Assembly: GCA_902806595.1 (NCBI GenBank)
Contig: CADCXC010000011.1
Location: forward strand, 558,001-622,000
Reading direction: 5' to 3'
Source: Pyrenopolyporus hunteri
Taxonomy: Eukaryota; Ascomycota; Sordariomycetes; Xylariales; Hypoxylaceae
Length of the DNA: 64,000 nucleotides
Part shown: positions 46,361-58,168 of the stretch, piece by piece
Layout: each line of letters begins with the position of its first letter
Position numbering within the stretch: position 1 is the first letter of the stretch
Notes under the pieces: model-generated
Seen by the model: the letters and a program-made list of their open reading frames with translations, nothing else
What the model was told of the DNA's origin: nothing
The model's database searches: none
Position numbers and translations under genes: made by a program

Positions 46361-47255
46361 GGTTAACTACCTACTTAGGTAGGTATGCCCGTCGTTTTTG
46401 GAATGAGATGGTAGAGCTTAATTAGCTGCATATCTGGTTTAAGATCTCTGGGGGTTAACACTAGCCTCTTGAGATACAATTATCGGTGTAAGATTTAGGA
46501 GATTCCGAAGTATTGTCTGTCTAGAGAGATTGGATTTAATTTCAATTCAGGGTGCGGAGTATGGTAGCAAGATACTGATCTCAACCTTCTTAGTTCTACG
46601 GACAGAATCCTCACGTAAGTCATAAGAGTCGTTTTAGTGTGTGAAGATCCAGTCGCTCATGCTTGATAAATTGAGTGTGGTAATTCGGGTAATCGAGTTG
46701 AAAATAACATCGCTATCGTCTGTTTTTATCTAATTTGGGATCAGACAATTAGCCCTTGCCCCTTGTCTTCTTTTAAGAGAGATATTTAAGTGATCATAAC
46801 TCATCCCCAACCCGTCGTCACCGAGATCGATGTGGTGTTCCACCAGGAGCACGCCATAGCGGGGATTGGGAAAAAAAGATCTTCGTATTAACACTCAATA
46901 TCTCAAATAACGAAGTCGTCAAAGTATGGAAAATAAAATAAAATATTCAAACTCGATAATGAATTTTATGAACATTTTTTGTATTATAATATCATCACTA
47001 TATATCGTTATCTATTTTATTTAATTAGTTATGATTTTCTTTTCGTTTTGGCCTGTTAGCGGTTCAGGGGGGGCAATGGCCCACCCTAGGTCACATCAGT
47101 CTGACGCTGAATTTTTGTGGTATAAGAATATTATAAGCACGGAGCGCATCGCGAGATTTTCGCGCAGCAATCTTCGGTCCTTACGCGTATCACAAGCTCA
47201 ATAATTTGATCCCTATTTCTGATGGTGGACCCTTCCACTATAAAACTCCGTTGAA
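46361..47255. other. Intergenic region with a short AT-rich tract
   Basis: Between the peroxygenase and the transporter, same strand. A ~140-bp AT-rich patch (46900-47040) is followed by TTAGCGGTTCAGGGGGGGCAA, which looks repeat-like; no element could be defined. Confidence 0.4.
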
Positions 47256-49220
47256 ATGACTTCTCCCAACTTACGCACAATACCCAGCTTACATTCTAGT
47301 CAAGGTGAATCCGAAGGCAGTATGAGTGAGCAGCGTATATCTCAGTCTCCCGGGGCCGACTCTCACGATCCGGAGTCTGGAGAACATCAGCCCCTGTTAG
47401 GCCCACCGCCGCCAAAAGATGAGGGCTGGGAACCTCCGCAGTACTTCCTCTGGATCCAGATGGCGATCATGTCCAATGTATTCCTCTACGGCTTCGATGG
47501 CACTATAACTGCGGCTACATATGCTGTGATAAGCTCCGAATTCGATGCTGCGAACACTGCCTCTTGGCTCACAACATCATATCTCATTACAAGTACGGCC
47601 TTCCAGCCTTTATACGGTCGCGTATCTGATATCTTCGGTCGTCGAATCTGCTTTTTTATTTCAACTGTCACGTTCGCTGTTGGTTGCCTTGGATGTGGTC
47701 TTGCAAACGATATTATCCTGCTTGACTGCATGAGGGCTCTGGCTGGTTTTGGTGGAGGTGGGCTAATGACTATGGGTAAGTAGTTCATCCTACTCAAATA
47801 GCTCTCTATCTGACTGGTTTTAGCTACTATCGTCAACTCTGATATGATTCCGTTCCGTAAGCGAGGCATGTATCAAGCGATGCAAAACGGAATATTTGGC
47901 TTCGGTGCAATATGCGGTGCGTCGTTCGGAGGCTCCATCGCTGACACCATTGGATGGCGCTGGTGTTTCCTCCTAGTAAGTGCATTCCCCCTATTTCCAA
48001 GTTCACTCCACTAACTATGATCAGCAAGTTCCGATCTCAGTCATAGCACTTATTCTTGGATATATTGTCATTAAGGACCAGCGCAACACTTTTAGCGGAA
48101 GCTCAAGTCTGAAGGAAACGTGGCGCATAGTCGACTTCTCCGGGTCTCTCCTTTTGGTCGTGGCAATCTCTGTTCAGCTTGTTGGACTGAGCTTAGGCGG
48201 GAACGAACTGCCATGGAGTAGCCCATGGGTGATAATATGTCTAGTTGGGAGTGTGATATTGCTCGGTCTCTTTCTTTTGGTGGAGGCGAGAACGACTGCC
48301 ATTCCGGTTATCCCCTTACGTATGCTGAAAGGTCGTCTACCCATTTTCATACAATTGGCCAACGTCTGTGCTGGGCTTTCTGCTTATGCGGTACGTCATC
48401 TAAAGAGGCCCCTATTTTCTCTCAACAACTAATACTTCCATCCAGTATCTTTTTCTGCTCCCTCTTTTCTTCCAGATAGTCTTACTTGATTCGGCGACTA
48501 CGGCAGGGGCTAGACTGGCCATCCCGTCGTTGGCGACGCCTATCGGAGGCCTCATCGCGGGAATCGTCATGTCGCGATGGGGAAAACTTATAACACTCGT
48601 GCGTGTCGGCGCCATATTGATGGCGCTCGGAAATGGTCTGGTAACTTCGCTGAATTTCGTTGATGCTAACTGGAAATACTTCGCCTACATCTTCCCCGCG
48701 AATCTAGGACAGGGAATCATATATCCGGGCATTCTATTCACATCCCTAGCTACGTTTGAGCACGCAGGTAAGTTCCACGCCATTATATTCTCTTGGGGTC
48801 TAACATCGCCCAGATCACGCAGTATCGTCGTCAACCGTTTATCTAATTCGATCTCTCGGGACCGTTTGGGGTGTATCGATAACTTCCGCCATCGTCCAAA
48901 CGACCCTCACCGTCCGACTTCCGACTGTATTAGGTGATAACCCAGATAAATGGAGAGTACGACCCGTTCTATTAACGAATTTCCTATGCCATTACGATTT
49001 CGGGTGATGCTGACCAACGTTGACATTCTAGATAATCGACGAAATCCGACACTCGGCCGAAACGCTACGTGAATTACCCCCGGATATTCAACTAAAGGCA
49101 AGAATGGTTTATTACGACGGATTGAGATACTCTTTTGCTTCATCGACTGCGTTTGCCGTTATTGCGTTCTGCGCAGCGATGTGCGCCAATGGTCGAGGGT
49201 TGCGCAAAACAAGCAGCTAA
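47256..49220 (+). CDS. MFS transporter, DHA2/vacuolar basic amino acid transporter-like
   Basis: Six exons: 47256..47775, 47824..47975, 48025..48390, 48446..48767, 48814..48956 and 49032..49220. The five introns (46-75 bp) have good donors and CTAAC-type branch points; 563 residues. The soluble N-terminus has a dileucine-like EHQPLLGPPPP, often a vacuolar sorting signal in fungal transporters. MFS motif A appears as GRVSDIFGRR after TM2, and motif-C-like GIFGFGAICGASFGGSIAD follows. The layout, length and QPLYGRVSDIFGRR match the Vba/DHA2 group of H+ antiporters with about 14 helices. Substrates in that group are basic amino acids or drugs; the choice cannot be made here. It could export peroxygenase products, but nothing in the sequence shows a link. 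Confidence 0.9.
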
Positions 49221-50267
49221 AGTCAATAAGCGCCCATTTCTGTGCCGTTTCTAAAGAACAACCGCCCCCATAAGCCAGAAAATGATATAGAATCAATCAA
49301 GAATCGTGTAGTCGTAGGGTAGAGCTTGGGAAACGGTGGATAAGGTTATTAAAAAGGGGATTTAAGGGAAGATAATTTTTAGGTACTCCAATGCTAAGAG
49401 ACAGATACTTCCATCTTAACTAAGACTGCCATGTAAGGGAGGAGAACATCTAGAGCAGCAGCCCTGAAAATGACCGAGTTACCAACTTGGTATTATGGAT
49501 ATACTATATATAATACCCCCAATTGAGGGGGGATTGAATGTAGGTTGGTGGTTCGTACGGTACTTACTCAGATCGTTTGGGACATCGATCAACCTTAGAA
49601 GAACACGTACGCACAATAGGAGGAAAATGGGCTTCCAGACTTCACCAGCTGATTTTACCTTAGATAAGAAGCGCGTCTAAGATATAGTTACGACATGAGG
49701 TAACACCTGAAGGGGTATCCATCTGGAACCGATTCCGAATGGGACTCAAGACAGGTGCGTCTATACGGTTTTCCGTCAGTGCTAGGAAATATTCTAAGAG
49801 TCATATAGAGTCCTCATAGCCAAGTAATTGAAATGGATCCCGTGGTATACCTCGGTCTTATTAGCTTTTCAAAGACGGTTACTCCCAAGCCAAAGAATGG
49901 CCTATATTATACCTAGAAGGTAATACATGATTAAGTAGCTCCTTCAAAGGAATCATATGTATAAAGGGCAGAGAGTCCGTCTTACGAATTATTTGACGCT
50001 ATGTCTCGACTTAGAGACTAGACATGTTCTTGAGCAGGACATTCTGACAATAATCTTTCATGGATAGGGGAATTGTCAAGTTTCGCAGCAAAGCGGTACG
50101 GTCTTAGTTGAACTCCAATAAATAATAATAAAATGCACTCCTTTCGAATCGAGAAGGACACTAGAATTAGTACCTACATCGAGTGGTATGCAGAAAGGAG
50201 AAGCAACACCTAACAGACCCGGACCCGATTCCAGGCCGTGTAATATTGGGTGGATAACGAGTAAATC
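49221..50267. other. Intergenic region
   Basis: No gene recognised; short ORFs (for example 49495-49680) have no signature. Confidence 0.45.
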
Positions 50268-51278
50268 ATGCCTTCTCCCCGTGGATCTTACGCCCGCTCT
50301 TCCAGATCCTCAAAAGGGGAAACCGGTCACTGCAAGAGATATTCAATACAGTTAGAGCTTTACGACGACGATGATGACGGTGAATCTGTACACGAACATC
50401 GGCGCGAGAGACCGAACCGGTCGAGGCGGAGCAGTATCACCACGTCCAACCACGCCACCAGGGGCTCAAACAACTCCCGCGAGCCTCCTCGGCCATCCAG
50501 GCAGCCCTCAGCGCACGGCCGGGGCCGGAACCCCCGCAATCCCTCGCCCGCGCAAACGCAAGCGGCGGCGACAGAACGGCCGCGACGCGGGGGAGGCAGG
50601 CCGCGCTCCACGCAAGCCGAGGTCGGCGTCCACGGGGAAGACGCGTACTTCTCCGCGACGGAGAACAACCTCTCCGAAGCCTTCGCGCGGCACATGTCGC
50701 TGCAAGACCACCGCGACGACAACGACGACGACAACGACGACGAAGACGAGGACCTAGCCACGCGCTTCGCGCGGCAGATGTCGATCCGCGTGCGCGAAGA
50801 CACGCGGCGCCGGCCTCACTCGCGCAACCACAACCACAACCACAACCACAACCACAGCCACAGCCACAACCCCAGTAGACGAACAAGCCGGCCCACGACG
50901 TACAAGGACGCCACGGTGCAAGCGGACGAGCTGGCCAGCCCGCAATACAGCGCGCAAGTCTCCCCGCGCACCTCCGCGCCCCAGCACCGGCCCTCCGCCG
51001 CGCCGGCGTTCGCGCGCTTCTCGTTCCCCAGCCAGGCGGTGTTCTACGACCCCGTGCAGGCCGCGTTCCACGAGGGCTGGCGGCAGGGCCAGCAGCAGCA
51101 GCAGGGGTCGGGCGGGCCGCAGCCTATGTCTATGTCGCCGTCGCCGCCGCCGCGGCCGGCGTCCGCGTCCGAGTCGTCGGCGCGCGAGTCCCGCGAGGCG
51201 AGTGGGCCGGCGCGCGAGAATGGCGGCGCGCAGGTGTGCGCGTGGCGGCCGTCGTTTTGGAGGTTTTGGAGGTGGTGA
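50268..51278 (+). CDS. Hypothetical low-complexity protein with His/Asn repeat
   Basis: 336-residue ORF, very GC-rich, rich in Arg, Ser and Pro. An acidic run (YDDDDDGES) lies near the N-terminus and another (DDNDDDNDDEDED) in the middle. An (HN)n/(HS)n tract is encoded by a CACAAC hexanucleotide repeat (about 50827-50870), and a Q6 tract lies near the C-terminus. A short motif occurs three times: AFARHMSLQ, RFARQMSIR and AFARFSFPS. This repetition argues for a real, if disordered, protein. No catalytic domain, signal peptide or TM segment. Other frames are open too because of GC richness, so reading frame is supported mainly by the ATG, length and repeated motif. Confidence 0.6.
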   Translation: MPSPRGSYARSSRSSKGETGHCKRYSIQLELYDDDDDGESVHEHRRERPNRSRRSSITTSNHATRGSNNSREPPRPSRQPSAHGRGRNPRNPSPAQTQAAATERPRRGGGRPRSTQAEVGVHGEDAYFSATENNLSEAFARHMSLQDHRDDNDDDNDDEDEDLATRFARQMSIRVREDTRRRPHSRNHNHNHNHNHSHSHNPSRRTSRPTTYKDATVQADELASPQYSAQVSPRTSAPQHRPSAAPAFARFSFPSQAVFYDPVQAAFHEGWRQGQQQQQGSGGPQPMSMSPSPPPRPASASESSARESREASGPARENGGAQVCAWRPSFWRFWRW

Positions 51279-51860
51279 AATAACGTTTGTCTTCCCCCGT
51301 GGGAGTTTTGGTTCATGTAGTGGGAATCAAGGATAGGGGTGTCGCTGACGAAATATACCTACCCGGGGTGGTATGCGTGGGAATTGTTTCCGGCTTGGAA
51401 TAGCTGGGAGCGAATGAAGGGATTGGAAAGGCGTAGAGGATGTAGTTGAACTCCCTATAGTTGCGGTGGTTCCTAGCGCTATTACCCTGTATTTGTGATA
51501 GGTAGGTAGTGAATTCAGCCACTATAAGTTATACTGAGGTATACGCCATAGCTCACTATAATCATCGTGGCTTTAGCGCTCTCGGCAGGATGTGATACGG
51601 CGGGTTAGGGTCACTGACCTTACCCCATTTTCATTGCGGTAGACCTGGGAATAGGAGCTTGAACGCGCAACTCCCAACATCTGTGGAGGACATATCATGA
51701 TGTAAAAAGGGTATCTATTTTTCTATGCATCTATCAATACTAAACGCCGCGCTTCTTTCTTTCCGAACCTACGGGGTCTTTATACGTCGCCGTCAAGTGA
51801 CTAATACGCTTTTTTTCTAACCCAGACTGGTGGTAAGCCATCTTTTTCCTGTAGCCAGCT
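51279..51860. other. Convergent intergenic region with a MITE remnant
   Basis: Stretch 51525-51580 (CACTATAATCATCGTGGCTTTAGCGCTC split by short gaps) resembles the inner TIR of the element at 3593-4132. No gene seen. Confidence 0.5.
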
Positions 51861-54565
51861 CTATAGTTTCTTGAATACGTAAGTGAAGATTTCTCGGCTT
51901 TTCTGTAAATTCAACACCCTTAATCTCTCGTTGTCCAGATGTGCCGAGTCGGAAGACTGCCCACATGGAAGATGGGCCGCCGGCGCATTAAATTCTTTCT
52001 CCAGAAACCTTATCGCTGGGATAGAGCCCCCTTCTCTGATATAGAGGGGCTTACGAGTCTTGGACACCCCGTTGGTGCTGGTTCCATTCTCCTTAACCCC
52101 ATTGCTAACGCCGTTGGTGTCCTTCTCGGAGAACAGTGGAGCCCACGCTTGTATGAGCGCTTCCTCGAGAGTCCTAAAGATGTAATTGCTAGGATCCCCG
52201 AGCCAAGGCTCCGCTTGGTTATCGATCTGAATACTAAGCGTGTTGTCTGATTCTAGATTGCTGAATTCCTTCTCTAGAAAGGAGGTTAGTGAGCTGGTAA
52301 CTTCTTCTACCTCTTGCCCAGGGACGAGCCGAACGCTGATCTTGGCATTTGCATGGCTGCTTATCAGGCTGCCGTCAGGGCCCGAGACCTTAACTTTGTG
52401 GTGCGTGAGGTTTGGCTCCCGCCAGCGTGCCATGAGATTTGCCTTTAGCGTCTCTGCAGATACGCCTTCATGGTCCTGCTCCATAAGAACCGATAAGATG
52501 TCGTCGTATCGAGCCTCTTCCTCGGCCGTTAGCGGAAGGATACCTTCGTAGAACCCGGGCAGCATGATACGATTCCGGGGGCCCTTGAGCTTCGAGAGCA
52601 ACATGACGAGGTCAGACAATGGCTCATTAACCATGTAGGAACCGTCAACACCGGAATGCAAGTCGGGGTTCTTTGATTCAACGCAGACGGTTGCGTGCAT
52701 AACGCCTCTCAAACCATAAGTCAGGCATGGGGTGTCGTCGTTGAGCCAATAGCTGTTGGCCAACAGAATATAGTCGATATTACCGATGCGGTCCTTGTAC
52801 TTGCGCACGGTCTCCTCGAAGCCGCGGGACCCCGACTCTTCCTGTCCTTCGATCAGAAAAACCACGTCGGAATCTAACGACTTTGCCTGCATCAGATCGG
52901 TAACGGCGTAGAGAGCGGCCATAATGGGCCCTTTATTGTCGCTGACTCCGCGGCCGTACAAGTATCCGTTGGTCCCAACCAGCTGAAACGGGTCGTTGTT
53001 CCACTTTCCACTCTTAGTCTCTGCGGGCACAACGTCGTAGTGACCGTAGAAGAGGATTCTCTTGCGCTTCTCGGCGGGCTGAAGCTTCCCGCTGAACTTA
53101 GAAAGTACTACGGGATGATGAAGCGTGTCTTCGTCGCTCAACATATCCACGTCGCCGCCAAGCTTCTTAAATAAAGTGCGGAGGAAGCTGGCACCTCGTC
53201 GACAATCCTCGGCGTACTCGGGGCGAGACGAGACTGTTTTGAATGATACGAATTCGCGCAGGGACGTTATCATCATATCTTCGTGTTCTTCGGGCGATGG
53301 CTGCCCCGCCGTTGCTTCGTTCTTGGGCATCCAGATAGCAACATTGTTATCGTTGGCTCCGGTGATGTATATGTGTTTTCCATCGTGCGTCGTAATAGCG
53401 GAAGACAAGACTTTGCCATCGTGTGCCTTCCATTGGGTTAAGCATTGATATTTCTGGTTAACGTTCTGGGACGAATCGCGCTGGTACTCTCCATAGTGAA
53501 CAGTGTTATGCTTCTGTACTGACGTTAGAAGTCTTCCTAGTCAACCGGGTTAAACTCACTTACGCATGCGGTTCCTGCGCGACTTGCGCTCCACAAGTAA
53601 CCCCATCCCATTTCTAGAGCCATAACGTCACCCTTATGAGCTTTGATGGCTCTTAATTTTTGCTTCGTGTCTAGATCCCAAAGCTCGATAATGCCGTTTA
53701 GTTTCCCGGTGTATAAGAACGACCCGTCGATAGCAAGGGACATGACGGACATGGCATCTTGCTCTCCAAGTACCATGATTTCCTCGATACCGTTCTCGTA
53801 TCCGTCCGGGCCAATCTCTTTCCCGCCGAGCTTCCAGACCTTGACGGTCCCGTCTCCGCCGCCTGATATTAAGACGTCCTCATCCGGCTCCGTATAGGTA
53901 GTGGCGCCTTTTGTCATGAGCATGCAATACACGTAACCGTTATGCGCGAACATCATGTTGGCGCGCTTATCTGTCTCGAGCACGGTTTGAGATCGGGGTA
54001 TTAAGTCGTATCGTTCATCGGTGGGTCGCGGCGTGCTTGTCCCGCCGACGGCTCTGGAATCAAAGAACCGATGGTTTCTACGGTCGGGGTGATTCTGCGA
54101 GTCGTGGGCGACGCGTCGGTCGGGATCTTTCAGGCCAACCCATTGGATAGAAGTGTTTTGCGCGCCGTAGTAGACGGTTTCGTATTGGGAGGAGTAGGAA
54201 ACGGAAAAGATATCGCCGAAGGAATCGTTGGTGCTGTATATCTCGTAGACCCGGGTCATGGTTCGGGGACACCATACGTTCACGATGGGGTCGCTACCGC
54301 TAGAGAAGAGGAGGGAGCCGTCGTCGGAGAGAAAGAGGCACATGACACTGCGTTTGTGCGCTTGTACATGATGAGTCTTCTGAAAGGTGCCCAACTGCCA
54401 CACGACTATTTCCCCATTCTGGGTCCCGGCATAGATGCTGTCATTGCCAACAGCGAGAGCAAGGACAGAGCTGTCGTGCTTGAGGTTGTGGTGCAGCTGG
54501 GGAGTCGTGTGTGGCGGGATCTCGAGAATGGGAGACGGAGCCGAAGTGACCGTTGTGGACGGCAT
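51861..54565 (-). CDS. DUG2: DUG2: WD40-M20 peptidase subunit of the glutathione-degrading complex
   Basis: Two exons on the minus strand: 54565..53564 and 53513..51861, with a 50-bp intron (GTAAGT..TACAG); 884 residues, close to yeast Dug2. Exon 1 encodes WD40 repeats (for example SGSDPIVNVWC, SGGGDGTVKVW, GKLNGIIELWD), and the last repeat is completed in exon 2. The C-terminal half is an M20 metallopeptidase. GHYDVVPAE, GRGVSDNKGP, EGQEESGS and DLHSG are visible, and HLPCGQSSDSAHLDNE supplies the late ligand. Dug2 with Dug3 forms the cytosolic complex that removes glutamate from glutathione in the gamma-glutamyltransferase-independent pathway; Dug1 then splits Cys-Gly. No partner gene lies in this window. 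Treating the two halves as separate genes would be an error. Confidence 0.95.
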
Positions 54566-57098
54566 CGTTGCTATTTGCTGGTCAACTGCTGCTCCTACTG
54601 CGGAAACATGCTATAGGTAGGTATTGAGTGGTAAGGAAACAACAACTCGGATAAGTATTTATTCCCTGTTGGAAAAGAGAGCGAACAATGAAGAAAATAT
54701 CAGGGGTAACACTGCTTAGTGAAATTGTTGTTTGGATTTGGAGACGAGTTGGAGATGACGTGTGGTACGATGATTGATAGAGGGCAATCGAATGTGGGGA
54801 GCTTCTAAGGTGTTAGCGCCTTGCAGCGATGTGATTCAGGGGTTTTCCTTCAGGCTCGTCGGCTCCAGGTTTCAATGGGCCAAGTGGGGCATGATCTCTG
54901 GGGGCGAGCATTCTTAGTTGAATTTAATCCTCCGTAGGTACCTAAACTGCAGGTTATCTAAGGTATGTACTAGGAGGTACGGCAACCAAGTTTAGGTGTT
55001 CCTGCCAAAGCCCGTCTGCTATTGGTCAATCCCTTTAAAGTTCCCTCAGTTGGGAAATTTCGGGAGCTCCGCGGGCCGTATGACGCTGCAATAGAGCTGT
55101 CGAATAGGGAATGCGTGGATTGTTAATTCGGTGTACCGGTTAGGTGACGCTCGTACATGGCCAGGGGGGTTTTGTGTGATATCCATTTCTTTTCTCTGTC
55201 CGGGACTGACTCAACATACAAGTTGTAATGAAACCAGCGAAACTTACAGGCTTTGCTTTGGATGTTATTGATATAAAGCTTCTTAAGCGCCTCGTCATTG
55301 TCTTTCTTTTTGGACTCCTCATCCTCGATCTCCCGGCATCGTTGGCAACCGCCTAGTCTCTCTCCTAGCCCAACAGCCATGGCTTTGGTTGTCTAGGCTT
55401 TGGTTACTGTTATGGTTATTGACTCAAAGGTTTGAAGGACGATCGAGGGGACATCGTTGGACGCAAAGGGGAAGAGCGGGCCTAGACCTCTTAAATACGT
55501 GGAATGTTTCCAGCTTGCGAATTACGGTGAGCGGAATTTTCTTTTTATGGATTTTCGGAAGGTCCATTGGCCGGGTTGCACATCGAGGCTGGTGGTAACA
55601 TACGCTAGGGGAGAGAGGCATGATCGGTCAGCCTAGATAACCTTGTATGGCGCCTATGGCGCGATATCCAACTGCCAGTGCGTGAGACCCGGCAAAGTGG
55701 GCTTTATCTCCCTTTCCGTGATCTCATCAGAATAACCAATGCGACTAGCCGTCTCGATTGCCTACATACAACTAACGGCATGTTATATGTAGTAGACAGA
55801 GGCTTCGGGAGGAAAGGAATTACATCGGCACGCCACAGACTGTGGTTTCAATAAATACCTCTAGCGTACATCCGGACCTACAATATAGGCATGTACCTAC
55901 ATACACTCCTAAACAGGCATGAGGTGGTGTGCTTTATGTTTGCTGAATCGCATATCTAGAGCCTTGTATTGTCTCGAAAGAGGGATGGTGCGTTTTAACA
56001 TGGTTCACACGTCATATTTACTTTTAGAAACATCGTCTCAGATACACAGAAATATCTTACTACATGTAGTTCCTTGTCGTCAGGTCTGACAAACTATCCA
56101 GGAGTTAAAAAATAATTTCGTCGAACACCCGCCGGAGCAAAGTCGAGCCTTAATATATCCAGGAGTATAGGCAGTAGGTACTGTCACGAAAATGCGCGTT
56201 TTTTTTTTCTTCAACTTGGAACTGGAATAGAACCCTGTATCAGATACTTATCTTTTCGGTCTGTAATCTATTTTCGTCAACTATAGGAAGTAACTATATG
56301 GCTTTAATTGCCCACGGCTGTATACTGCTACCTTATGTTGTGCTACGGGTACCTTACCTAAGGTAAGATAAGGCAGGCTCTGTGTGGCTGAGAAATGTAT
56401 TGCATTCAATTCTTTCCGATATCGGCGCAAGTATGACGCTTTTGCGTAGGTGTATTCCCGTTGGGACATCGATATCTTAAGTAGGGTTACCGATTATCTA
56501 AACGTTCGTAAAGAGTTCCGCAAGTTTGGCAACCCCTTTGTGCTCGCTTTATAAGTTGCCAAGTTGCACTAGAATAGCTTAAATCTAGGTAGTCGAGCAA
56601 TCTAAACTGGTTCACCAGGTAGCTTAGTACAAACACGCTTGCAACCTGCGCTAAGAAATAAGAAATATCCTCCGTTGTAGTACAAGTACAATACACTAGG
56701 TACCTAGAATGGCAAGGATCAAGGCTGCCGCAACGGCATGGCCGCATGGCGGCTATCGCTTATCTATTCATATTATCGATTATCGCTTATCGCTAAGCCG
56801 AAGAATTTTTGTATGATCATTGGCGCTTGGCCTGTGCGTAATTGAAGTAACAATTTTCTTGCATTGAGATCATTCTCGACTACGCCCGCAAAACTTACTT
56901 TTTGAAGACTCGACACATTCGCGCGACAGCCGCCCGCGTTGAAAAGAATTACATTTACTAAGCACGAGGCTTATACCGTGTCCGAATAGAGACCCCTAGT
57001 ACTCGAATCCAAAACTTGTTCCCGAACGCCGCCGATAGAGCCGCTCTCCACCACTCCTCGACCCGCCTCCAACTTCACAGCCTATCTCGAACCTCAAG
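54566..57098. other. Long intergenic region
   Basis: Apart from the doubtful small ORF at 55123-55380, nothing recognisable. Scattered TAGGTACC repeats occur (54936-54949, 56699-56707). Confidence 0.45.
55123..55380 (-). CDS. Small hypothetical protein, doubtful
   Basis: 85-residue ORF with a CxxC near the N-terminus (GGCQRCREIEDEES), a Lys/Glu-rich helix and a compact C-terminal stretch with several Trp and Tyr (FRWFHYNLYVESVPDREKKW). A GTAAGT..GACAG pair could excise 52 bp, but splicing creates an immediate stop, so the unspliced form is preferred. The composition looks protein-like, but I recognise no family. Confidence 0.35.
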   Translation of the reverse strand: MAVGLGERLGGCQRCREIEDEESKKKDNDEALKKLYINNIQSKACKFRWFHYNLYVESVPDREKKWISHKTPLAMYERHLTGTPN

Positions 57099-57810
57099 AT
57101 GGACCACACAAGAGACCCTTGCCCTTGGGTCATTCTGAATGACTTCGGAGGTGCATTTGCTATGGGTGTACGCTGAGGGTCCATTCTACTACAGTTTACT
57201 GGCGAAAGTGCCGAGCGAAAGCTAACGCTTGTATATTAGGCTATCGGTGGAACTATATGGCACGGCATCAAGGGTTTCCGGAACAGTCCGATGGGAGAGA
57301 GGCGGATAGGAGCCATCACAGCCATCAAGGCGAGAGCACCAGTATTAGGCGGCAACTTTGGTAGGTTCTGGATACTAGAGGCGTCGTCAGTCATTTTGCT
57401 AATACTCATCCGTTTGGTAGGTGTATGGGGTGGTTTATTCTCGACATTCGATTGCGCCATCAAAGGAATAAGAAAGAAGGAGGACCCCTACAACGCCATC
57501 AGTAAGCAGCCTGTGCTCTGCCGTCCGCATGACGTTCTGTATTAACAATAATATCAGTTGCCGGTTTCTTCACCGGTGGTGCGCTAGCTATCCGAGGAGG
57601 ATATAAGTCGGCGCGGAACGGCGCTATCGGTTGTGCCGTACTTCTCGCCGTCATCGAGGGCGTCGGCATAGGGTTCCAGAGGATGCTTGCGGGAACGACA
57701 AAATTAGAGGTTTGTTTCTCTATCATCCATTTGGGTGCGCTCGGGTCACTGAATACTAACCTTCAACTCAGCCGCCACCACCACCGAATTCGGAAAAGGC
57801 TCTGGCTTAG
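57099..57810 (+). CDS. TIM17: TIM17, subunit of the TIM23 mitochondrial translocase
   Basis: Five exons: 57099..57167, 57240..57360, 57421..57501, 57558..57709 and 57772..57810. Introns are 72, 60, 56 and 62 bp; 153 residues, matching the family length. The first exon encodes [21 protein letters not shown], then [45 protein letters not shown] and [32 protein letters not shown] follows, the hallmark sequence of Tim17. Four TM helices are expected in the inner membrane, where Tim17 with Tim23 forms the presequence translocase channel. The short Pro-rich last exon is typical. Neighbour on the right is convergent. Confidence 0.95.
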
Positions 57811-58168
57811 ACTTCATAATAACGAATGCGACGAAACAACGTACTCCCACTCTACTCCTCTCCGATTTATTACTCGATCGGTTTCGTGTATTTTATACGG
57901 GCTTCAGGCGGTTTTGCATACCGGCATGGATGGTCGGGGAATGACATGTAAAATAAAAGGATTATCATCGCGACTACAAGGCTGGGCTGGCTAGCTGATG
58001 ATGGCCCTATAGAGGATGATTAGCTTGCCCAGCAGGCATATCCATCACATCCGAATACACTATCTAATGTCAACAAGCGCAGGAACTTTCGGACCACTCC
58101 ATTACCCATATTGAAATCCTATACCGATACTCACTGCTAATCTTAAACTTTACTCTAATGATTCTATC
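57811..58168. other. Convergent 3' intergenic region
   Basis: No gene seen between TIM17 and the asparaginase gene. Confidence 0.5.
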